A stretch of 41,837 nucleotides of DNA from Scatosoma sp045124465 (lineage in GTDB: Bacteria; Bacillota; Clostridia; Christensenellales; Borkfalkiaceae), in the NCBI GenBank assembly GCA_045124465.1, contig JBGVLV010000025.1, forward strand, positions 1 through 41,837, in the 5' to 3' direction. Positions 36,501-41,837 of the stretch are shown here, piece by piece. The translations under genes and the position numbers were made by a program. The notes under the pieces were generated by a model that was not told the DNA's origin, searched no databases, and was given only the letters and a program-made list of their open reading frames with translations. The stretch's first letter is position 1. Every line of letters begins with the position of its first letter.

Positions 36501-36698
36501 GTGGCAAGGCAGGGCTGTAAAGAACTCAAAGACGGGTACATTGCGCCTTCGCCGTACGGGAAGAGTTGCGAGTATTGCAAGTACGGCGGTATGTGCGGGT
36601 TCAACCGCGATACGTGTTCGACGCGCGTAGAGGCGAGCATAGACCCCGCCGCGATCGCGGAAATAGCCCGCGAAACGCGCGAGGGAAAGGAGGACTGA
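33573..36698 (+). CDS. addB: AddB subunit of the AddAB helicase-nuclease
   Basis: A 1,041-residue subunit of the Firmicute RecBCD counterpart, which resects double-strand breaks to a Chi-like site. The C-terminal nuclease domain carries the iron-sulfur cluster cysteines Cys732, Cys999, Cys1002 and Cys1008, in the spacing of the B. subtilis protein (CX2CX5C), and the catalytic region ending VIDYKTG. No Walker A motif is visible at the N-terminus, so it is a helicase-dead variant of the kind known in some AddB/RexB proteins. addA begins one base after its stop. Confidence 0.93.
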   Translation: MTTVLKAYTLSECMETMTEYAAAYESQGGKNLVFCEDRLTLIAERALAARLGGTFETTVSTFARFLKTGERTLSKQGSVMAVGEIMTRLQRENALQCFTTNAGAGNNAKCIYETLAQFSASEITPETLREGLALLPDDTLKKKTADLALIYEGYTRFLRENAYLDEGKYLSLLPERIRADETLKDTNVFFLCFTSFTAQAAQTIRAALERAKNVVGIFCAGEEEIYTNRAVNTFVRVCGEYGKTRVLDVGRALEGEAEILRKSLFDPERVGKSRVKTDKIRIFEAEDKTGEAEYIAVQIRRALAEDKTLRYRDVAVLVPNIAAYALPLKRALGDYDLPCFLDEKKSLKCHPLGRFLLDCFKTVRERFSPSAVHSLAQNVFFGESDEYRNYLLKFANYRGGGKREVKTGAAVEELFDIEKVRLGRERLLLATKNIKNRAKGREYCAAVRKILEDFDAEKRLEQLEEEIDDLSQKGYLAQIYAALERVLAEAELLTGDAEMSVSEFAAVLQDGLDATEISLIPLKSDAVFIGDVTDSRIEKVRVLFAAGMTEDVPRSSGDTAIVSDKEIARLAEVKTLLEPTVAEVNLRARESACLNLCTFLDELHLSYALGADGNEPAVSDVFRYIDAAFCDKEGKDIPREKKLREEEFSYRCGSAAPAVRQLLIEKSEYERCREDTRREYSSLYTALDKLGVQEKDDYLQEYKGQVCVERGEELFFRDGKISPTALEGYFSCPFRNFVERGLKLKDREETAVLAVDSGNFVHELLETAAKKFSELKTEEEMRTFAMQAGTEILKRPVYAAQSDTASGLFFSDKLLAEGAEVAVAAFRQVKNSEFVVEETERSVKTDAFVGKIDRVDGTEKYVRVIDYKTGAIDDTAVSYYTGRKLQMQLYMSAIKGERIPAGVFYFPASVDYGDEETGKFRMKGFLNGDEEALRCGDNAIAEDKQSEYFPAALKNARSKRVMDESTFRDFLDYSVFVARQGCKELKDGYIAPSPYGKSCEYCKYGGMCGFNRDTCSTRVEASIDPAAIAEIARETREGKED

Positions 36699-36699
36699 T

Positions 36700-39600
36700 A
36701 TGAGCGACAGATTTACCGCGGAACAGCGCGCGGCGATAGATTCGACGGGCAGGACGATCGTTTCCGCGTCGGCGGGCAGCGGCAAGACGACGGTGATGAT
36801 CGAGAAGATCATACGCCTTATCAGATCGGGAACGGACGTGAGCGAGATCCTCGCCGTAACGTTCACGAAAAAGGCGGCGTCGCAGATGAAAGAAAAGCTG
36901 TCCAAAGCGCTCATCGCGGCGATCAACGATCCAAACGTTACGCCCGCACGGCGTACCGCGCTCAAAAAACAGCTCGGCGAAGTGCCCAACGCGGACATTT
37001 CGACGATACATTCGTTCTGTTCAAGACTGATACGCGCCCACTTTTACGCGGCGGGCGTGGATAATGCTTTCCGCGTGATCGGCGGCGACGACGCCGAGGG
37101 AATGGCGATGAAAAGCGAGGCGCTCGACGAACTTTTGGACGAGGGCTACGAAACCAAGGACGAGAAATTCCTGCGGCTGCTGTCGGCGTACTGGCGTAAA
37201 AAGAGCGATAACGCGTTGCGGAAGATATTCCTTACGACCTACGAGGAATTACGCAACCGCGCCGACTACCGCGACTATCTCGCGCGTTCGGGCGGGTACG
37301 ACGAAAAAACGTTCGACGGCGTTTGCGCCGATCTGCATACGCTCGTAAAAGAGAAGTGTGCGTACTATTTGCAGTTCGTGCAAGCGGAAAAAGCGTATTT
37401 CGAGGAAACGGGCGGCGACGCGCAGATCGCGCTCGCGGGAGAGCTTTCGGACGCGCTCGAAAACGTTCTGAAAACGGAAGATTATTTTGCGGCGTGCGCG
37501 CTTTCAAAACCCGCGTTCACGGCGAAACGGACGAGTAAAAAGGACTCCGACGAGAAAAAAGCGCATATCGAACGGCTTGCCGCGCTCAAAGCGAAGACGG
37601 TCAAAATTTACGATGAGGAGTTCGCCGAAACGCTGACGAGGTCGGAAGAACTTGAAAAATTCCTCGCCTCGGGCGAGCTGGCGGCGGCGCTCGGCGCGTA
37701 TCTTCTTAAATTCGACGAGAAATATTCCGCATTGAAAACGGAACGTGGGGTACTCGACTACGCCGATCTCGAACACATTGCGCTCGGACTTTTGAAAGAC
37801 GAGGAGATCGCCGCCGAAACGCGCGGAAAATACCGTTACGTATTCGTAGACGAGTATCAGGACGTCAACCCCGTACAGGAGGCGATCCTCTCCCGCGTGG
37901 CGGGGGAGAACGTGTTCCTCGTCGGCGACGTGAAACAGTCCATTTACGGGTTCAGAGGCAGTAAGTCCAAGTTCTTCGCCGAAAAGCAAAAGGCGTTCGA
38001 GGACGGCGAGGGCGAAAGCTTGGTGATGAAACGCAATTTCCGTAGCGCGGACGCCGTGCTCGACGCCGTGAATACGCAGTTCTCGTTGTTGATGACGAAG
38101 GAAACTTCGACGGTGGATTACGCGCGGGATTCGTATATGGAGAGAGGGGGCAGGTATGCGTTGAACGACGGAAAAGTACGTATACACCTGCTCGGCGACG
38201 AGGAAAAAGAGGAGAAGAAAAAACGCGGCGTGTATTCCGTGCGCGAGCGTTCGGGCGCGAAGGTATCGGAAGATAGCCTTTCCGCCAAGACCATTCGGAA
38301 GATCATCGAAGAAGAACGCGGTTCGACGTGGTACGACGCGGACTTGGGCGAATACAGGCGGGTAAAATATTCGGACATCGCCGTGCTTTCGCGGAAAAAA
38401 CAGGGGCAGATCGCGGCGACGGTCGCGGCGCTTGCCGCGGAGGGCGTCCCCGTTACGGCGGCGTCGGCGGTGAATATCTGCGACTATGCGGAGATAAAAA
38501 CGCTGATCGATATCCTTTCCCTGCTCGACAACGCGGAACAGGACGTGCCGCTTTGCAGCGCGTTGCTTTCGGCTATGGGCGAGCTGACGGCGGACGAGCT
38601 GTCCGCTATCCGTTTGGCGTATAACGGCGAGAAGTTTTTCCGAACCGCCTGTAAGCGTTACGCCGAGGAACAAAACGATCGTACGGCGCATAAGTTACGG
38701 GAATTTTACGGGAAATTCGACGGGTATCGGAAACAGTCTTTCGTTTTGGACGCGGGGGAATTGCTTTCGAAGATCGTCGCGGAAACGCGTATGGAGGCGC
38801 GACTTCTTTCCCGCGACAACGGCGTGGCGTGTTTGAAACGCATACATCGGTTCATCGAGGAAACTTCGACGGCGGAACCGCTGTCCGTGCACGGGTTCTT
38901 GGAACGGCTCAAAGACCTCGACTATAAGATAGAATACAGCGAGAGCGGCGGCGAGGATTCGGTGCGGGTGCTCACGATGCATTCGTCCAAAGGGTTGGAA
39001 TATCCCGTCGTCATTCTCGACGATCTGAGCGCGCCCTTCCGCGGCGTGGGCGGCGACGAGGTGTTCGTCGAGGAGAAATACGGGCTTGCGCCCCGCGCGT
39101 TCGATTCCGAGAAAATGCTCAAACGGGACACGTTGCTCCGTCGCCTGCACGAGAAACGGGAGGCGGAAAGCTCGACCGCGGACGAACTCAATCTCTACTA
39201 CGTCGCGCTTACCCGCGCGAAATATTCCCTGCACTTGCTTTTCAAAAAGCCGAGCCTGTTTCCCGACGCGAAGTACGCGAAGTCGTTTGCCGAATTCACC
39301 GATTTTTCCGTTTGGGAAAAATATATAGTCAAGGACGAGCTTTTCGATATCCCCAAACAGGAGAGAACGGCGTTCGTGTTCCGACCGGACGAGGAGCTGG
39401 CGCGGGAAATTATGCGCGCGTTCACGTGGCGGTACGGTTATGCGGGCGGCGAGAACTTGCCCGTGAAAAGCTCGGCGACCCAACTTTTGTCGGACGGAAC
39501 GCCGCCTATACAAACGGAAGAGGAGAGCGTAGACGAAACGGAAACGTACGGCACGGGCGATACGGGCAAAGAGGCGGGCATAGCCTATCACGCGTTTTTG

Positions 39601-40122
39601 GAAACGTTCGATTTCTCGCTTTTGTACGGCGAGGACGGCGAACGGATAGATACGACCGCGTTAAAGGAACTCGTGCTTTGCGCGTTGGCGGACTTGGAGA
39701 AAGACGGGAACGTGCAAACGGAGCTGCTCTCCGCGGAGAAACTGACGGAGATACTTTCTAATCCCGTGTTCTATACGTTGCGGGATATGCGGTTGTATAA
39801 GGAAAGGCAATTCCTCGTCGCGTTGCCCGTTCGGGATACGTACGCGAAAAAGTCGGGCGCGGACGAGCGGTTGCACGACTTTGACGAGCGCGAGGAGATA
39901 TTGTTCCAGGGCGCGATAGACTTGATGGCGGTGGGGGATGGCGAAGTCCGTATCATCGATTATAAATACTCCGTCAAAGATCCCGCCTATCTTAAAGAAC
40001 ATTATCGCCCCCAACTCGATCTGTATAAGCGCGCGGCGGCGAAGATATTGAAGATACCACTTGAACGGATACGTTGTTCGATCGTGAATATCTATCGCGG
40101 TTTTCAAGTGGATATGGATTGA
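36700..40122 (+). CDS. addA: AddA helicase-nuclease subunit
   Basis: A 1,140-residue UvrD-family helicase with a C-terminal nuclease. Q motif FTAEQRAAI, Walker A AGSGKTT (25-31), Walker B VDEYQD with Asp384-Glu385, motif IV-like NFRSADAVLDAVN, motif V VLTMHSSKGLEYPVV and motif VI VALTRAKYSLHLL are all present. Nuclease motif GAIDLMAV then IIDYKYS (Asp1074, Asp1087, Lys1089). GGAAAGGAGGAC gives a strong ribosome site. It is transcribed with addB. Confidence 0.96.
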   Translation: MSDRFTAEQRAAIDSTGRTIVSASAGSGKTTVMIEKIIRLIRSGTDVSEILAVTFTKKAASQMKEKLSKALIAAINDPNVTPARRTALKKQLGEVPNADISTIHSFCSRLIRAHFYAAGVDNAFRVIGGDDAEGMAMKSEALDELLDEGYETKDEKFLRLLSAYWRKKSDNALRKIFLTTYEELRNRADYRDYLARSGGYDEKTFDGVCADLHTLVKEKCAYYLQFVQAEKAYFEETGGDAQIALAGELSDALENVLKTEDYFAACALSKPAFTAKRTSKKDSDEKKAHIERLAALKAKTVKIYDEEFAETLTRSEELEKFLASGELAAALGAYLLKFDEKYSALKTERGVLDYADLEHIALGLLKDEEIAAETRGKYRYVFVDEYQDVNPVQEAILSRVAGENVFLVGDVKQSIYGFRGSKSKFFAEKQKAFEDGEGESLVMKRNFRSADAVLDAVNTQFSLLMTKETSTVDYARDSYMERGGRYALNDGKVRIHLLGDEEKEEKKKRGVYSVRERSGAKVSEDSLSAKTIRKIIEEERGSTWYDADLGEYRRVKYSDIAVLSRKKQGQIAATVAALAAEGVPVTAASAVNICDYAEIKTLIDILSLLDNAEQDVPLCSALLSAMGELTADELSAIRLAYNGEKFFRTACKRYAEEQNDRTAHKLREFYGKFDGYRKQSFVLDAGELLSKIVAETRMEARLLSRDNGVACLKRIHRFIEETSTAEPLSVHGFLERLKDLDYKIEYSESGGEDSVRVLTMHSSKGLEYPVVILDDLSAPFRGVGGDEVFVEEKYGLAPRAFDSEKMLKRDTLLRRLHEKREAESSTADELNLYYVALTRAKYSLHLLFKKPSLFPDAKYAKSFAEFTDFSVWEKYIVKDELFDIPKQERTAFVFRPDEELAREIMRAFTWRYGYAGGENLPVKSSATQLLSDGTPPIQTEEESVDETETYGTGDTGKEAGIAYHAFLETFDFSLLYGEDGERIDTTALKELVLCALADLEKDGNVQTELLSAEKLTEILSNPVFYTLRDMRLYKERQFLVALPVRDTYAKKSGADERLHDFDEREEILFQGAIDLMAVGDGEVRIIDYKYSVKDPAYLKEHYRPQLDLYKRAAAKILKIPLERIRCSIVNIYRGFQVDMD

Positions 40123-40162
40123 AAATCGACGAAAAAGCCGATAAAAAGACGAAAATATAAAA

Positions 40163-40210
40163 AAAGCGAGCCTCGCTTTCGGGCATAGTCAACGTGTGCG
40201 AAAGGAGGCT
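40163..40210 (+). promoter_or_regulatory. RBS-sequestering alternative stems
   Basis: AGCCTCGCTTTCG (40169-40181) can pair along 12 positions, with one bulged base, to CGAAAGGAGGCT (40199-40210), which contains the ribosome site AAAGGAGG of the next gene. The shorter stem AAAGCG / CGCTTT (40163-40168 / 40174-40179) uses the same bases and excludes the first. Together this looks like a translational on/off switch; no ligand family is recognised. Confidence 0.5.
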
Positions 40211-40218
40211 TGTTTTTT

Positions 40219-40887
40219 ATGCGGTTTGTCGGTTTGTGGAAAGAGGTATCGGACGGAGCGTTTTTCTCGGATACGCTCTTTCTCATCGTGTTCGCCGTCG
40301 GAGCGGCGGTATTGCTCCTGTCGGCGGTACTCGGTCTTGTTTTGAAAAGTACGGGAATATTCGCGGCGCTTTTCGCTTTGGTCGGCGGCGTCTCGTGGCT
40401 TACGCTGTCTTTCTGCGGTCGGGAAACGTTCGTTTTGATACGGTGCGCGGCGTTGCTTTCGACGGCGGGCGGGGGATTGTATCTGATCCTTTGGGGAACG
40501 CTTACGGCGCAAAAGAAATTCGCCGAACGGAAAGCGGCGCGCGCGGAGATAGAACGCAAATTGCAGTATACCCTCCCGCAACGTGAGAACGCGTTCGTGC
40601 GGGCGCGGCTGAATACCGTTTTGCAAGTACCGAAAAACGGAGAGAACGCCGAGGAAGTCCTCGACCAAACGAACGCGGAAGAACTTTGTCGGCTCTCGCA
40701 CGCGCAGAAATTGTTGCTTAAAGTCAAGGCGGCGAAACTGACGACGGCGGACCGCTTGTCCACGGAGGAGCTGACCGCCGTTTTCGGCGCGTATCTGAAA
40801 AAGGAAAAACTGACGGCGGGGGATCTGCGGCTTTTGAACGACGCGTTCTCCGACCTTTTGAAACTTTCCGCAAAATACTCGGTCTAA
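40219..40887 (+). CDS. Small membrane protein of unknown function
   Basis: A 222-residue protein. Three hydrophobic helices (about 19-42, 46-66 and 72-96), then a cytosolic, charged helical domain with Lys/Glu/Ala repeats. No family recognised. AAAGGAGG lies ten bases before the ATG at 40219; the alternate TTG at 40210 would leave one base of spacing. The ribosome site is placed in a strong stem. Its stop overlaps that of the convergent PRC-barrel gene. Confidence 0.72.
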   Translation: MRFVGLWKEVSDGAFFSDTLFLIVFAVGAAVLLLSAVLGLVLKSTGIFAALFALVGGVSWLTLSFCGRETFVLIRCAALLSTAGGGLYLILWGTLTAQKKFAERKAARAEIERKLQYTLPQRENAFVRARLNTVLQVPKNGENAEEVLDQTNAEELCRLSHAQKLLLKVKAAKLTTADRLSTEELTAVFGAYLKKEKLTAGDLRLLNDAFSDLLKLSAKYSV

Positions 40888-41474
40888 CGGCTTTTGCGCT
40901 CCTCTTTTTCGAACGGGGCGAGGGAGAGCGTGAGCTTGATAAGCGAACGTTTTTCGATCGCTTTGCGGAGCGTGGCTTTGGTCACGACGGGTTCGTTTTT
41001 GTCAAAGATGTCCAAAACGACGGGGGCAGGTATGCGTTGACCGAGGGGGTAGGGCTGCTCCTTGCGTAATATCACGGCGTCGGAGAAAGCGGCGACGGCG
41101 GTAAGGGGATAGGCGGCGTTTTGATCGGTCAGGAGTTTTGTGGCGGTAAGGTCGTGGATTTCGAGGTCGGACACGTGACCGAGAAAAACGCCCTCGTTGG
41201 AATAGACGGGTCTGCCGATGAAAATTTTCGCGCAATTTTTGGGTAAAACGGGACGAAGACGGGAAAGGACGATCGCCGTTTCGTCGAGGGACTGGATAGC
41301 GGACGCGTTGACGGCGAAATCGGTGCGGGGACAAAGGGGAGTGTGGGTGGCGGCGTCGGCGCAGAGCAGATATTTGACGGCGAAAGATTTGAGGGAAACG
41401 CCCACGCCAAGACAAACGCCGCGTACGGTTTTGCCTACGCAAACGTTAAGGGAAGTGATTTTGCTTAGTAACAT
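40884..41474 (-). CDS. PRC-barrel-like protein
   Basis: A 196-residue soluble protein. The segment FIGRPVYSNEGVFLGHVSDLEIHD (about 110-135) fits a PRC-barrel, a small fold that binds RNA, ribosomal proteins or other partners; the first 30 residues (LSKITSLNVCVGKTVRGVCLGV) may be a second, degenerate one. The C-terminus is lysine-rich. ATG 41474 has GGAGG five bases upstream; the longer frame has a hydrophobic, improbable N-terminal extension. Convergent with the membrane protein, no terminator between them. Function unknown. Confidence 0.7.
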   Translation of the reverse strand: MLLSKITSLNVCVGKTVRGVCLGVGVSLKSFAVKYLLCADAATHTPLCPRTDFAVNASAIQSLDETAIVLSRLRPVLPKNCAKIFIGRPVYSNEGVFLGHVSDLEIHDLTATKLLTDQNAAYPLTAVAAFSDAVILRKEQPYPLGQRIPAPVVLDIFDKNEPVVTKATLRKAIEKRSLIKLTLSLAPFEKEERKSR

Positions 41475-41593
41475 AAGGACCTCCAAAAGGTGGATTTTCT
41501 TCATCATAAAACGGAAAGACGGGGTGAAAAATAAGAGCGTGCGATTTTTTTTGCCGAATTTTGAAAAAAGTTTATAAAAGGTGGTAAAAACGC

Positions 41594-41622
41594 TTGCCAA
41601 AAACGAAAAAGTTTGATAAAAT
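41594..41622 (+). promoter_or_regulatory. SigA-type promoter of tRNA-Gln
   Basis: TTGCCA (41594-41599), 17-base spacer, TAAAAT (41617-41622), about 45 bases before the tRNA. Confidence 0.75.
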
Positions 41623-41666
41623 AACGCAGGTAAATGCAAAAGGACGAGCGTTTACGAAAAGCATAA

Positions 41667-41741
41667 TGGGGCGTCGCCAAGCGGTAAGGCAACGGACTCT
41701 GACTCCGTCATTCGGGTGTTCGAATCACTTCGCCCCAGCCA
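41667..41741 (+). tRNA. tRNA-Gln (anticodon CTG)
   Basis: A complete cloverleaf: acceptor TGGGGCG / CGCCCCA, D-loop AAGCGGTAAGGC, anticodon stem ACGGA / TCCGT with loop CTCTGAC (anticodon CTG, reading CAG), T-loop GTTCGAATC, discriminator G and an encoded CCA. Confidence 0.96.
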
Positions 41742-41771
41742 TAAAGCGGCGATAAAAAAGATATCGCCCCG

Positions 41772-41807
41772 AAAAGCCTTGATTTTTCAAGGCTTTTTCG
41801 TTTTTTT
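41772..41807 (+). terminator. Terminator of tRNA-Gln
   Basis: AAAAGCCTTGA / TCAAGGCTTTT with a TTTT loop, followed by TCG and seven T bases. Confidence 0.9.
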
Positions 41808-41837
41808 AGGGCGAAATTTTTATGTTCGATTTTGAAG

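Noticed and set aside
41822..41837. ATG near the right edge
   Set aside because: Only five codons are visible and no good ribosome site; cannot be called.

Overview
The window looks like a GC-rich chromosomal segment of an endospore-forming member of the Bacillota, probably an uncultured Clostridia-type organism. Evidence: spoIVA is present, the diaminopimelate/lysine genes sit behind a lysine riboswitch, the rimP-nusA-rnpM-ylxQ-infB-rbfA-nrnA cluster has its usual order, AddAB is of the Firmicute type, and sigA-like promoters (TTGNNN-17-TATAAT) and good AGGAGG ribosome sites recur. No phage, plasmid or CRISPR region was seen. Species cannot be named from the sequence alone.

Layout. (1) 1-3160, minus strand: asd-dapA-dapB, driven by a near-perfect promoter followed by a lysine riboswitch and terminator. 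(2) 3207-8946, plus: a five-gene operon with a DUF624-like membrane protein, a SAM methyltransferase, Hsp33 (hslO), a TPR protein and a helical-repeat protein, closed by a terminator in which a sigma-E-like promoter for spoIVA appears to be embedded. (3) 9004-10473: spoIVA, whose stop codon is formed by the edge of a 182-bp MITE-like element. (4) 10730-10903: a 57-residue small gene. (5) 11036-13729: a glycogen phosphorylase cut short after the PLP site and fused in frame to a DUF308-like membrane domain; this is a true fusion/deletion or an assembly chimera. (6) 13773-20236: the rimP-nusA-infB translation/transcription operon ending in a strong terminator, directly followed by a second copy of the 182-bp element. 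(7) 20467-26196: a giant 1,883-residue SF1 helicase with DUF4011-like, Vsr-like nuclease and DUF3320-like parts. (8) 26224-28997: comEC (without the beta-lactamase-like domain) and holA. (9) 29094-32413: cdaA (c-di-AMP synthase), a 34-residue CdaR-anchor-like microprotein translationally coupled to it, an aspartokinase and an alpha/beta hydrolase. (10) 32428-33472, minus: a lipoprotein. (11) 33514-40122: addB-addA. (12) 40163-41807: a small membrane protein whose ribosome site lies in a stem, a convergent PRC-barrel protein, and tRNA-Gln(CTG) with promoter and terminator.

How the parts relate: the asd-dapA-dapB operon and the separate aspartokinase supply the aspartate branch to diaminopimelate (wall, spore dipicolinate precursor) and lysine. 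rimP to nrnA couple ribosome maturation, transcription elongation, initiation and nanoRNA turnover. AddAB, ComEC, HolA and the giant helicase are DNA-handling functions. The most unusual points are the phosphorylase-membrane fusion, the two MITE copies (one with an imperfect 8-bp target duplication that precisely preserves the SpoIVA reading frame), the 34-residue CdaR-like remnant, and a probable RBS-sequestering switch. No complete multi-gene novel system can be claimed from sequence alone.
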